NCBI GenBank assembly: GCA_025677815.1
Contig: JAIXMP010000046.1
Span: forward strand, 62,001-126,000
Length of the DNA stretch: 64,000 nucleotides
Reading direction: 5' to 3'
From: Phascolomyces articulosus
Taxonomy: Eukaryota > Mucoromycota > Mucoromycetes > Mucorales > Lichtheimiaceae
Part shown: one piece after another, positions 39,321 to 52,576 of the stretch
Position numbering within the stretch: position 1 is the stretch's first letter
Layout: each line of letters opens with the position of its first letter
Translations under genes and position numbers: made by a program
The notes under the pieces: model-generated
Database searches by the model: none
The model's input: only the letters and a program-made list of their open reading frames with translations
What the model was told of the DNA's origin: nothing

Positions 39321-42133
39321 TTAAATAACGATACGATCTGTGCGTTCAATAAATCGTAAATATTTATCACGAGGAGCAACAATGATTCCCACATCATGAT
39401 AACCATCCAAGTCTGGATATTTTGGGTTTCCATTTGTATCTAGTGGTGGTTCAATCACAGTGGTAGCAAAAATCTGGACCCAAATATTGAAGAACTCAAC
39501 TTCCACCTAATAGAATTAATAAGATGATTATTACGATACTCATCATTCGATGTGACTGTGGGAATATTTTTTTTAATATATAAAGAAGATTAGCTTACTA
39601 AATGATATCCTGGGCACATTCTCCTATTATTTTGAAAAAAAATGGTTATCAATTATCATAAATATTCTTATTAATATATAAATCAATCTATGATGCTTTG
39701 TACTATAATATAATGATAATTTATCTTTTACCTTCCCCAACCAAACGTATATAAATCGCGCTTCTCTATATTTGCATTGACTAATACTGAGAATGTTGAC
39801 AAGTCATCAATATATCGGTCTGGAACAAATTCATCTGGACGATCATAAAATGCTGGGTCCTGGCAGAGCGTATATGTGTTTGGTGATATGACGGTGCCTT
39901 TGGGAATGAAGTATCCTTGATAAACAACTGATAGGTTTTTAAGGGAAAAGGGATATTAGTTATTATATACAAACGGAGTAAAATAAAAGAACAGAATATA
40001 AAAAGAAAAAAAAAAGGTACAGCTCTACTTACAGTCTTCTGTAGCCTCACGGGGTACTGCCAAATGTTTTGCAGATTTGTATCGGATACATTCCTTTTGA
40101 ACGGAAAGCATATAAGGAAATTGTTCTCTTTCATCATAATGAGGAAGTCGCTTGTGTTATTTAATAAATGTATCAATTTCATCACGAATCTTTTGTTGTA
40201 CATTAGGATGATGCACCAGAATAACAAAAGACCATGCAATCGTTAAAGCGGTTGGATCACTACCAGCATTAATTAAATCGGCTGCCATATCATTATGTTG
40301 AGTATATATATATATATATATATAAATAGATATGCACAATTAGATGTTTTTTGTTTGATGGTGAGTGACACTAAAAAGTTTTTGGAGCTCAAAGAATAAT
40401 ACAGAAATAAAAAAAAAAATTAACCAGATCTGTTATTCCTTTTTATATTTACCCATCAATACTAAAAGATCATCTTCATCTAACCCAATATCATCCTTGA
40501 TTTGATACATGATTTTTGCATAACATGGTGTATCACTTTGTAATGCTTTATCAATCATCTGACGATACAATGGATTACGAAATCCATAGACGAAACCATG
40601 CATGGCTTTTTCATTATTGGGTATCAGAAGGTTGAAGAGTTTTGTAAAGGCCGGTAAAAAACTATGAATATCTTGTCTGGCACCACCTAATTTAACAGTC
40701 GTTTCCATGGAGTGAATGACCGATTTAAATAATGGATCCTCCAGTGCTTTTGCAGAAATACCAAGACATGTATACATGATTACGTTGAGACAGTTCAATT
40801 GCATATATTTGGTAATATCAACGTGTCCATGTTGACGGGTGTTTTCTAGTATGAGTTGTGTTGTTTGTGCGGATACGGATTCAATTCTGCTCATTTCTTT
40901 TTCAATAGCTTTTGCTCCAAGAACACCTTGTGCTACATAGAATGATATTATTATTAGAACTTGAACGCACTATTACATACACACATACACAATCTCATCA
41001 TCTGGTATAAAATACTTTACCAACAGTGCGTGATTTTTTCCATCGTTTATCAGGATTTGTGAACACTGCACCCCTAAAAATCAAAGAGAGGAGAGTTTTT
41101 TTTTTTTTTTTTTTAAAAAAAAAAAGATGCATCATATCAAATATCCCCAAGAGAACTTGGTCAATTATTTTGGGTAATAAGGAACAAATATAATATAGAT
41201 GCTTTAAAATCAACATCAATTCCATACTTTTGGTTCATTGAATTATACTCCATAAGGAACAGATGATATGCACGGCCAGATGTCATGGACCCATGGACCT
41301 TTAGAAGATTATTTGCATGATAACGATCACCAATAATAAGCCATGATTTTACTCCCATTTTTACTCGAATAAGTGGTCCTGTTTTATAAATATATTTGTT
41401 TTTGGTTAATTAACAAGTTTTTTTTTATTATGCAACCACTGTTTCGGGGAAATGAGGCTGATTTTCATAATTTTCAACAAAGATAAACAATAAAACAAAT
41501 TGTTGTTGTTTTTGTTGTCGTTGTGGTATAAGTACATATAATTACATGTAGTAATAATAGATACTGCTACACATAATTCCGTTCTTCACAACAACAACAA
41601 CAGCAGCAGCAACAGCAACATGTACAACTGAAAAATAAATAAACAAATTGTTTGTTTCTATATATAATTATTCATAATATATATACGTACCGTATTTTTT
41701 ATGCCATTCATCGAATTTTAGAGCAGGCAATTCACTTGGTACTTGGAATATATGACCTATTATATTATAAAATATCAAAAATAGGGATCGAAATGATTTA
41801 ATATGATGATGTTATGTAATAAAATAGGATTTTGGTGGATGATAGCTTTACACCGTGTAAAGAAATAGACCTGTTGTCTATGATGCGTTGTCAAATAGAT
41901 ATAGAACAATATAATGTTGATATTACATTACCAAAATATGGAAGAGCACCACTTGGGGTAGGGATTTCTTTGACACCATCAGGTAATTCCTTTTTCTTTC
42001 CAAAAAGTATCGTCGATGAAGAAATGTTATATATACCATATAACGTGAAAATTGCTGCTACAATGGACACAATCTTTTTTTGTTTTGTTTCTATGACTAT
42101 TGATGTAAAGTAACCACTAATAATAGTATACAT
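39321..42133 (-). pseudogene. Cytochrome P450 with one in-frame stop (codon 359)
   Basis: Nine exons can be placed with GT..AG introns: 42133-41932, 41756-41691, 41378-41228, 41073-41021, 40932-40453, 40281-40033, 39927-39732, 39623-39599, 39506-39321. They total 536 codons including the stop. The frame is broken only by TAA at 40159-40157, in the linker between I- and K-helices, where the intact paralogue has Lys (AAA). The I-helix reads AGSDPT, so the usual oxygen-activation Thr is Pro. ExxR is intact (ECIR), and so are the PDEFVPDRY segment and the haem loop FGWGRRMCPG. The start MYTIISGYF precedes a membrane anchor. Exons 6, 7 and 8 are 249, 196 and 25 nt, as in the other two P450s. Sequencing error is the main alternative for the stop; the Pro change is independent of it. 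Confidence 0.87.
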
Positions 42134-43431
42134 TTTTTGATTAATGTTGTAAAAAAAAATCACTGGTAAAGGAAGAGAAAAAGAAGATATACGAGGAATA
42201 AATGAGCAATAAAAGACAATGGAGATTTGATTTCTTTGGGTTGTACAGTATTTATATGTTTTCTGAGGACATGGGATATTTTTATTAGATGTTGCTTGTT
42301 TTTTTTTTTTTGGGGGGGGTGATGTTAGTGATGAGATAACTAGTAATACTTAGCGAATATACTATATAAAACCTAGAAGAGATAATAAAAAGCAGGTGTG
42401 AAATATGTACGCATATAAATATATATGTGGTAGCAAACCTTTTTTTTTCTTTTTTGGCGTAAATAACAAAATAATTACAATAATAATAGATACTTTGCAT
42501 TACTTTCTAACAACAACAATTCAATTGCCTGGAGATGAAAATGTACAATAATAATTGTATATTATACTAATGATTACAATGATAATACTGTTTATATTAC
42601 TTTTAGTAACGTTGCTTGCTTGAAAAGCAGACCTATCCTAAAGGAAAAGCGCGCATCCATTGCTTATATATATTCTTGGGATATAATTATTAGCTACTAC
42701 ACTTCTCTATATACGTAATAGGTTACTTTAAAATACTCTATGCAGAATGGAATATTTGGATTCCCTATTTAAAGTGTTTTGCCTGCATCGCAGATGAATT
42801 GCAGGATGGTTCCATTTAGCAAAAGGAGCATAGATTTACATAAATAAGTGGAACATACCTATAATGTTTTTAACTGTTGCATATTTATGATGCTTCTTTG
42901 TTTTCCAAAATATTACTTTTCTCGGGATGGAAAAAAAAAGAAAAGAGTCGTGATGCATTCAGTGTGTTGTTGTATATATTCACTTGAGGGTGTCGTCGTC
43001 TATTTTTCACTACATTTTTAAACTCTTATATTATAATTCATTGTAATATAGTGATTGTTTCTCTATCTAACATTGGGTATTATGGGTATATGTGATGATG
43101 GTGTCGTTAGTATAAAGATTTTTTTTATGTTTTTATCCCTTTCAAACAACTAATGCATAGAAGCCCTGCCTGCTTCCTACATTTTCGTTTAAATGCTTAT
43201 TTTAAATTATAAAAACTGCGGTAGGTCCTAAAATAAATTGTTTCATAAATAAGTAGACACATCCATCTTTATTGTGGTATCTTTAAAGAAATATTACTAT
43301 ACATACAAATAGTAATTAATTTTGACGTATAAAATTTATTATATACCTTTTTTTTTCATTCAAAACGTATGGTTATAAAATCATGCATTTTTTGAAATTT
43401 GCGGCACATAGTTTGGCATCATACATGTAAA

Positions 43432-43601
43432 TATTGGATTTTTCCTAATACTTCACGGGCGACATATTTTCATTTCGCGTATGCAGTAATTTTTAACTTC
43501 GCGGATTTCCTGTAAAGTTGTATTATAAAATGCGCGAAGTTAAAGTCACCTTCAGTGAAATTGAAAATGTATGGGCGCGAAGTAATAGGAAAAATCCAAT
43601 A
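43432..43601. repeat. Nested inverted repeat (about 170 bp), fold-back or MITE-like
   Basis: The outer arms pair across about 45 bp: the left arm begins TATTGGATTTTTCCTAATAC at 43432, and the right arm ends with its near-complement at 43556-43601. An inner pair, TTAACTTCGCG at 43493-43503 and CGCGAAGTTAA at 43533-43543, is nested within. The whole is richer in CG dinucleotides than its surroundings. No target-site duplication was identified. Confidence 0.75.
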
Positions 43602-44415
43602 CTTAAAAAAAAAACTTGAAGATAAGATAACCAATACTATGTATGCCATGCTTATAATATATTTGTATATAATAAAATGTGCAAAAATCGCGCGAGTAAC
43701 AGGAAGCATGTTTCTTAATTTTTATGACAAGAAATAAACAAACATTTGTACGTATGTACGTAAACGACTAAATAATGATATTTTTAAAAGAAATTAGTGA
43801 GATAATGATACATTCTTGGTATTTTAAAAACCAAAATATATTATATATCCATCAACAAAAAGAAAAAGAAGCCACTTTATTATAGGAGGACGAGATTAAA
43901 CACAAGAGTTCAAGTGATGTTCCAAATGAGGAATGAATATTGTATTTATAGATAATTTCGACTATTCGACTGTTCGATTTTCCATTATTTTTTTTTTAGA
44001 AGAACTTTCCTATTGTCATAGTTTGTTATGGTAATCAAGGTAACAATGGACTATTTATTTAATATTGAATCTCGGATCAATTTCCCAGTTTATGTTTGAT
44101 GATCTTGGTGTAACATCTGACAAGAAGATGAAATAAACTATATTGTCTATATGCGCCATATGTGCCAAATGTATGACAGTTGGCACAGTAAATTTACCTT
44201 CAAAAAAAAGGGAAGGGAACATTTTAGTTCATATAAAAAGAGAGATAACAAAAATTGACCCCAGGTCCTCAGGAATGCGATGGGATAGGATATGAGAGAA
44301 GATGGAGAAGGCAGTGAGGTAATATTATATATATAGTATACGATGATCTTTAAGGGGATGTTTTCTTTTTTTTTATATATAACCTTGTCAATTAATATAT
44401 ACTTTGCGTTCCTCC

Positions 44416-44496
44416 CCATTTTTACTTTCGCAAAACGAGAATTTCAATTTCGCACATTTTAAAATTGAAATTCTCGTTCCGTGAAGGTAAAAATGG
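44416..44496. repeat. Long hairpin, 35-bp imperfect arms
   Basis: The left arm, 44416-44450 (starting CCATTTTTACTTTCGC), pairs with 44462-44496 (ending GAAGGTAAAAATGG) at about 31 of 35 positions, leaving an 11-nt loop. All mismatches are transitions, so some could form G-U pairs in RNA. It could be a small fold-back element or a structured transcript. It shares TTCGC-type motifs with the repeat 800 bp to its left. Confidence 0.8.
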
Positions 44497-45361
44497 ATGG
44501 TGGGGGGGGGCAAGGGATTAGGAAAAAACCAATAAATATAGCAGAGGAATGAAGAAGAGTACCATTACTTGTATAAGAAACTAATCCAAATTTGAATGTG
44601 AGAAATAAAATGGCACATGTAGATTATATAGGTGAAATCAGCTGAATCAGGGCAAGTAAAACCTATATAAATACACGTGAGTTAATTGTTTTGACGTGGT
44701 GTAATCTGCTGAATAGATTATAAAAAAAAGAGTTTCAGGAACTTGTCCATAGTAATATATAACATGGAATATAAAAGACGAAGAAGTAGAAAAGGAGAGA
44801 ATTTCTTTTTTTTTAAGGATTTTCTTTGATTCCCTTTCACCCGCCGTGTACCATTCTTTCTATAATAATAATATTAAGATCCAAGGTTTATGCTATGAAA
44901 AAAGTAAGAAATAAGGAGAAAAAAAAAAGAGATGTGCCATTAAAGATGGGGAAAAAATCAAACCTTTTTGTTTGTCCCTCCGCGTGTTGCTGTTTGTTAT
45001 AATGTGGTGGTAATATGTTGTAATAGCAGTACACAGTAAGTTGTAATAGTGGTAATAGTAGTAGAGCGTGTGATAATAAGTCAATATAGTATATTAGTAG
45101 TAAAATAGTGGAGTAAAACAGCGTTTTGTTTTACATGATTCAATAACAACAAAAAAAAAATACGCCCTTCTCTTTTTCTTTATTTTATTTTATTTTTTTC
45201 TCTTTTTCTCTTTATTTTTTGACACTTTCTTTTTTTTCTGGGTTAACCTTTTTTTTTTATTTTCATAAAATATATAATCAACTTCATACTTGTAATTCAC
45301 ACTCAAAAAAAAATAATCTTTTTCCTTTCACTTTTCTTCTACTCCTCCTCTTATTAATAAT

Positions 45362-48300
45362 ATGACGGGTGAACGGAGAATACGATGGATCCAGGAGCAA
45401 GACGATGAAAAACATGATTCAACTTATTCCGAAGCACCTCCTACTCCGTATAATCGATCCCGTCAACAACAAGAACAACCTACTTTCAATGCCAACCTCG
45501 AGATTACACGCCACAATAATATAAAGGGGAGCCATGAATTGAACAACAACAATAATAGTAATAATAATGATAATAACCATCGCCAACAAAACGGTCAACT
45601 GGAACAACAGCAACAACAACCTTGGCCTTATAATATGCCAATCAATTCAGGTCCGAATCACTACCGTAATAGGGATATAGACGATTATGAAGATGATAAT
45701 ACCGATGAAGAAAATGACAGTGCCAATGATTTAGATGACGAAAACGAAATGGCATTCAATCATTTATATCGAAATCAATCATTAGCGCCACCTGAAATAA
45801 AACATGAACGATTAGAATGGCAACAAATGCTTCAATCCGTATTATTAGGTGAAGTATTGAAATCGGAAAAGAAACGATTGTCTACGACCGATCGATTAAA
45901 ACAACAAAAACCAATGCAAGAAATTTGGATGTCATTACGAGCCCTTTTACGTGGAAGAACCATTGCTCAGGAACAAAAATATTTAGAAGAAGGAAGAAAA
46001 GAAATTAATAGTGTCATTGATGATGTGATGGCTTTCAAAGTGAAAGAACCCACCGAAGAAGAGAAATTGCAAGAGGAAAAGGAATTAGCTCAGCAACAGC
46101 AACAACAACAAGGGAAGCAAGAGCAAGAACAATCAAAAGAGGGTAGTGGTGATAGTGAAACGCCATTACCAAAGAAAAAGAAAAAAAATGATGCTTTAGA
46201 TCAAGTAGCTGAAGTATTGAAAAAAGTGGATCGAATTGAATCCTTATACTCAACACGCGCCGAAATGATCAACGCCAATCCTCGCTATGGTCAACCTGAT
46301 TTTCAAGCACGATTAGATGCACTCAATGCATGGTGTACCATTACGCGTAGTTTATATATGCAGTATAAGATCTTACGCGACTGGACCGGGTCCAAAGATT
46401 TACAAATTGCACCCAAAGAAGAAACAGTACCTTCTTCCGCAACAACGACTTCAATCGAGGATAAACGAGCATCCGATGTCTTTAATCTTCAGGTACAACG
46501 CACCGACCCATCCTTTGTGGAACGTATCCTGAAAGAATCGGCTTTGCAAGATACTTTTGATAAACGAACCTTATCTGCTTTGAATCTTTTACTTGTCAAA
46601 TCCAAACGTACCATGATCGCTAACAATAGTCTATTTCGAGAAATGAAATTACCACCCTTTATTCATCAATTGCGACAACTCGCCGTTTTTCCGACTTCGC
46701 TTGTCGAAGAAGCGCTCAAGCTCAGATTGGAATACAAGGACCGCTTGCATGAGCCGCCCAAGCAAATGGTCGATGCAATGATGGAAGATTATCGAGGTCT
46801 TTTGGCATTGGCATGTCGTGTGAAAAAACAATATCAAGAATTGGCGCATCCTGCCCCTGGTTGGCAGTTAAAAGGCAATGAATTTATTGATCGTGATTAT
46901 GATGTTGTCTTGATGGACTCGATGCGGTTTTATTTCAAGTTGATTACTTGGAAACTTGATTTGGAACGTGAAAATAGTTTACGTGAATGTGAAGTCATGG
47001 AAAAAGAATGGGATTTCTTGAAAGGAACTGTATGTCAAGTGGTTATTCAAGCAGATGAAGAATGTGCAAGTCAATTTTGGTAAGTTTATTATTATTGATC
47101 TCTCTCTTTCTTTGTGTGTGTGTGTCGGAGAGAGTATGAGATGTTTTGTGAAAAAAAAAAAGGATAGTAAGACTAACATTGATCAAAATAAAAGTCAATT
47201 GACAAATCGATTATTACAAGACGTGATGCAAGATTATATTTCCAATCTCAAAATTCCGTCTGAAGGAGAAATCGAAGCAAAATATACCAAGGTACTGCAC
47301 GGTATGCGAATGCGTGCACGTAAACTATTACAATTTGCAAGGTAAAAAACAAATAAAAAGTAAAATCTGGTTATTTATTACGATGACAACCGATATACCT
47401 TAAAAAAGGGATAAAAATCAATCTGAGCGAGAGGCAAAAAAAAAGCAAAAACAAAAACAAAAAACAAAAAAATATTTATGCATCTTCTTTTTTTAAGGTT
47501 TTTCACTGCCCAATTTGAAAATGCTGCAGAATATGTTGTGGATTCAAATTCACTTGAAAAATTAGTGACTTGTTTGGTGGATACTGGTCATTTTTTGGTT
47601 TATACAGGATCCTTCGAAGAAGAACGTATTTATATCATTGCATCCCCTTCTATGTATGGTCGAGAAGATGCCATTCGGCGGTTAATACGAACATGTTTTG
47701 CTGGTGATCGAGATGCACCATCAACCCCAGGAACACCAGGGACCCCTGGATCAACGCATGAACAATGCGAAGATTATGTACTGGTGTTGACTCCTTGGCA
47801 AAGTATTGTATGGGATGGTGAAGTCGCCGAAATCCCCACACCGATGATCAATTTGGGCACTAAACCCAAACGTGTACGCTTGGTCACAGGTGATGCTCAT
47901 TCTCTCCATTCAGTCAAGGCTCAGTTCTGGCGCACAGTCCAAAGTTCTGGGATTGAAATCTTGCAGGAACATCGAGCCCATATCCCAAGAATCAATCGAG
48001 AATTGTACAAGATCAAAATGACCGTGTTCAAGTTGGCCGACTCTACCATTACAAGTGTGGGGACGATTCGTGATCAAACGCGTGATTTATCTTGTCAAGA
48101 ATTGGTGGAAGAATGTTTTAGTTTTGCCAGTGATTTTGGTATGCGTGCTGCCCGGTTCCTTGAATTGGCTGTACGACTTCAATTGGATTTGAAACTGGTA
48201 CGCTTAGCGATCGATTGGATTTGTTTTATTACGGATGATTGTGTCCCTAGTGACCGCAAGACATTTCGATGGGCTGTGGCTGCATTGGAATTTGGTCATT

Positions 48301-50481
48301 TAATGACACGAGGTGTGAATATCTTGGCTTTGAACGAAGCTGAGTTTTCTAAATTGCAAAGTAAAGTAGCACGATGTATTGCGTTATTGATTTCTCACTT
48401 TGATGTCCTTGGTACACGATGGACCCATGAGCTTCAACTCAAGGAAGAACAACAACGATTACGTGGTGTTACTGCTAAACGAAATCAATACATGACCAGC
48501 AACAACAAGCGGGATATGGACAAAGATAATATCACAACGTCATCCACATTTGGTGCTACTAGTGATACAGTTTCTGCTTCGGGTGGTGTTACTTATATTC
48601 GTGATGTATGGATGCGCAAGATTCGTGAATTGGAAAACACGCGTAATTTGGAAGAACAAGAACGCAAGATTGTTGGTAAAATATTGGATGATCAGAAGCC
48701 AGAGGATCAGTCCTTGATGTTTTTGGCCCCTTCTTCTTCCAATATTTCGTTTCGATGGCAACAAGGCAGATTTATTGGTGCTGGCACATTTGGATCTGTT
48801 TATCTTGCTATTAATTTGGATACCTCCTCTGTTATGGCAGTCAAGGAAATACGTTTCCCTGACTCAAATTCATTGTCAGCACTGCATAAGGCCATTAAGG
48901 AGGAAATGAAGGTTATGGAAATGTTGAATCATCCAAATATTGTTCAGTATTTTGGAATGGTAAAGTTGGTTATAAACGAAAAATAGTGACAAGTCTTGTA
49001 AAATATATATGTGAGATATTGGCTGACCCATCTTTTACATCGTTTATAGGAAGTCCATCGGGACAAGGTGTATATATTTATGGAATACTGCGAAAATGGC
49101 AGTTTGGGATCTCTTTTGGACCATGGTGGTCGAATTGAAGATGAGGTGTACATTGTTAAATATGCATATGAACTATTAAGTGGTTTAAAATATCTCCATG
49201 GAAATAATATTGTTCATCGTGATATCAAACCAGATAGTAAGTTTTTTTTTATTATTAATTTGGTGGATGGCATGGAATATGTATTAGATTTTGTTTGTTT
49301 TACTCATCCTATTTTTTTTAGATATCCTTATTGATTATCAAGGTCAATTAAAACTTTCAGATTTTGGTGCAGCCAAGATTCTTGCTAAAGGACAAAAGAC
49401 CATGGGTAGAACAACCATGAACATGAATGTGAATAGTTTAGCGGGTACACCCATGTATATGGTAAGTTGATTTATCTATATAAAACGATATTTTATTTTC
49501 CTTAATATTTTGCATTATTTTTCATAATAATAACGGACGCATACCTTTTTTTTTTATTAGGCACCTGAAGTTATCACTGGCGGTGATACAGGGCGAAAAG
49601 GTTCGATGGATATTTGGTCTCTTGGTTGTTGTATTGTTCAAATGGCTACTGGTCGTCGTCCATGGAGTACACTTGAAAACGAATGGTCTGTCATGTATCA
49701 TGTTGTGACGGGTCATCCTCCATTACCCGATGCATCTCAGCTTTCAAGTGACGGTATTGATTTCTTAAAGAAATGTTTCACCCGGAACCCAATGAAACGG
49801 CCCACTGCCAACGAATTATTATCACATCGATGGATTGTTCACTACCTTGAAAATTATTATCAAGAAGACATGATGGAGCAAAATGGAGAATATGAATATG
49901 AATACGATTATGCAGCAGCTGGTGGTTCGGCATCTATCTCAGCTGGAGGTGGAGGAGGAATGCAATCCTTCAATAATGGAAGTGCTGTTGCTGGTGGTGT
50001 TATGACACCCGGTACAGATTACTTTGATAGTGATCACCATCCACAACATTCTTCTCATCACAGTAACAGCAATCTTCCACATCACCCCGAACCGTCCAAT
50101 CCAAGATCTATTGGTTCCATCCATTCATTTGAACGACCTCTTGTACGTAGTATCCCCAATAGTTTGGCTATTGAAGGAATTGCCAATAGCCATATCAATG
50201 GTGAACAAGCACAAGCTTATTTCCGGGATATTGCTGCCAGAAATGCAACCAATTTTGGTAGCGATGGTCATGATTCTCGTCCAGGTTCGCCTTCCATGAG
50301 TCGAAACAATTCGGCTGCGAATAGTCAACGTTCAGTCATGTCTAATTCTATCATGGATGCTATTGCTCGAGCATCAGAAGAAGTGGAAGAACGTGAACGA
50401 CAACAGCGAGATGATGATGATGACGATGATTATCAACACTATAATTACCACCGCCAACATGATGATGTCGAGTCCCGATAA
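45362..50481 (+). CDS. MAP kinase kinase kinase, Ssk2/Ssk22 (MEKK4) type
   Basis: Six exons, 45362-47079, 47195-47341, 47498-48959, 49050-49236, 49322-49461 and 49561-50481, give 1524 aa. A Gln/Asn-rich N-terminus is followed by a long helical regulatory region (about 140-1000) matching the length and position of the Ssk2/Wis4/MEKK4 N-terminal domain. The kinase domain is at about 1040-1313: FIGAGTFGSVYL (glycine loop), AVKEI (ATP Lys), HRDIKPDNILID (catalytic loop), SDFGAAKI (DFG), GTPMYMAPEV (activation-loop end), and DIWSLGCCIVQMATGRRPW. The C-terminal 210 residues are Gly/Ser/His/Asp-rich. In yeasts these kinases activate the Hog1/Sty1 stress pathway via Pbs2/Wis1, downstream of the Ssk1-type response regulator. 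Codon use is less AT-biased in exons 1-3 than in the spacers. Confidence 0.95.
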
Positions 50482-51938
50482 AAAAAAATTTCATAATTTT
50501 TTTTTTATACTTCAAACACTTTTTCCCCCACCCAAATTTCATCATTATTATTATCAAATCATTCAAATCATAAAACTGCCAACAAAACATACACATCCAT
50601 ACAACCCGCATCATCCTATCCCTATTTTAACTGTCGCTGTCTTTTGTTAACCAATCATCTTTCTCTTTCCCTCTTTTTTTTTTTTGCTTCGTTTATTTTG
50701 TACATATATATCCGTCGTTCCCATATCTTTTCTTCTTTCTACTACAAGTCCCACCTATAAATAGCGCATATTTGTTTCTTCCTCCCGTTCCCTTTTTTTT
50801 TTACAACAAAAATGAAAATATAATCATTAATAATATCGTATACACCTTTTTGAAGGGAAATATTATGTGTTTTTTTTATTTAATCAGAAATTATTGGATT
50901 GGTTGGGAATTGGTGAAAAATTATATATTTATTGGTGGAAAACTGATGACCAATGTTTATAGACATGTAGTCGCTTCTTTGCGATTCAGGGTAAAGGGTT
51001 ATATACATATGAAAAGAAAACACGTTTTAGGAAAAAAAACTTGGTTGTATATAAATAAGATTCTGATTGCAACATTGTTTCCATGTCATATTTCTCGTCG
51101 TGTATATCGATCAGCCTAATAAAGATACTTTTAACAAGGACAGGTCTATAATGGTGACGTTGGGATTATCGACACTGCCTTCAATAGTTTTATCCAATGA
51201 ATTTTTCGTTTCATTGGAGACCTTCACTAGGTCTGATTTGCTTCCGGTACAGACTTTATGTGGTGCTTTATGTAGACACCGCATCAATACCGAAAATTCA
51301 TTGAAAAGTATCTGCTGTATATAAAAGCTTACACTGGTCACGGATTTCTAAAATACGAACCCTGAATTTAAAACGCAAACTACGATTGCTGCGATAACTC
51401 CTATGGTGTTTTCTTTGATGATTTTGGTGAATAAAATGTGCTACTAAAGCCAATTAATAACAAGGATCAGTATATATGTATATTCAATAAAAGTATATAT
51501 AGCACAAATTATAAATGTATATTTAGTAGATTATTTACATATGCTTTAAAATGATTCCGGGAAATAAAAGCTATACGTATCATCACTCTCCAATTTCCAA
51601 ATCATTCATTATTTTACTATGTTCATTATGTTTTTTTTTTTTTTTGGTAGCCTATTATCGTTGCCAAATTAATAAATGTTTCTTTTTCGAGAATAGGAAC
51701 AATTACCTTTTAACTTTTATCTAGTTTATTTTCTATTCTATCATAATGTACCTTTGAAGCAAAACCAAGGTGATCGGTCTAGCTAGCGAGCGGGTACAGT
51801 ATTCTAAAGAGGAGTCTTGATACATACTGCCAATAATGTCGAATAAGAAGACACTGTTGGACCTCAGGTGCAATCCAATAAATGGATGATCATTAGAACA
51901 TATATTAAACAGTTCATAGTCACTAATTACTCATTATT
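50482..51938. other. 3' spacer with one possible coding remnant
   Basis: 50,482-50,800 is T/C-rich and is probably the kinase 3' UTR. On the minus strand at 51,341-51,111 an open stretch (HKVCTGSKSDLVKVSNETKN...) looks coding-like but has no start or partner exon that I can place. It could belong with the degraded fragments to its right. Nothing else was seen. Confidence 0.35.
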
Positions 51939-52150
51939 TATGTCTTATCTTGGCAGGTATCCAAATATCTATTTTTTGCTCTTGCCGATTGACCTTGATC
52001 AAAATCTCTGATATTCTCATATCCCCCACACTCTTTCCACTAAAAATAAGTATAGGCATTAGTCTCATGTTTAGCTATACAGATTGAAAACATTACATCT
52101 GGTCCTTTAGGATCTAGAGTTAGAATTGCTGCGGTGTTCTCAGAAAGATA
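51939..52150 (-). pseudogene. Degraded fragment, possible RuvC-I region of a Fanzor/TnpB-like protein
   Basis: One frame reads ENTAAILTLDPKGPDVMFSI, then an in-frame TAG, then KECGGYENIRDFDQGQSARA to a TAA. The hydrophobic strand followed by LDPKGPDV recalls the first RuvC motif (D-x-G) of TnpB/Fanzor nucleases, but here the Gly is displaced. The following Glu-Cys-Gly-Gly-Tyr stretch recalls the segment after it. This is a pattern-based guess; it is broken and incomplete. Confidence 0.25.
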
Positions 52151-52576
52151 TTGTGTGATTTTCTTTTTTTAGTTGAAGAGCGACTATGTATATATTTGGA
52201 GGATATTAAAACTACTATATGACGCTGCTACAATACTGTGACTTCGCATATTACATGATGTTTATCATGTCAAACATGTCAACTTACTCATATGTTTGTG
52301 CTTTTGAGGTTACTGGGGTGAGTAAGGTGATGAGCGTGGTGCGTATGTTGAAGCATTTGCATCGGTTTGCCTTTTCTTTACTACTACCGGGTTCTGGATA
52401 CAGAAAAAAATTAAGTTCATGGTCGATGAACAGAATAGTATGTAAAATAATACATACCTTTCCTTTTCTACCAGATAGCTACTTTGTTATCATTATTAGT
52501 TTTACTTTGCCAAGAAGATAATCGGTGTACTCAAACACAGTCTGTCCCACAATGTGCTCTCAACAGGGGTTGTTGT

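Larger units (their letters stand above)
42134..45361. other. Intergenic region with fold-back repeats
   Basis: 3.2 kb with no recognisable gene. It contains the two inverted-repeat structures listed separately. The last 230 bp (45,130-45,361) are T/C-rich and form the likely promoter and leader of the MAPKKK gene. Confidence 0.55.

Noticed and set aside
40281..40300. Apparent missing splice acceptor before I-helix exon of the second P450
   Set aside because: An in-frame CAG acceptor at 40284-40282 gives a 249-nt exon, the same length as in both paralogues, so splicing is not broken here.
47195..47341. Earlier AG acceptors for MAPKKK exon 2
   Set aside because: The CTAAC branch-point-like sequence just upstream and the reading frame both favour the acceptor at 47193-47194.
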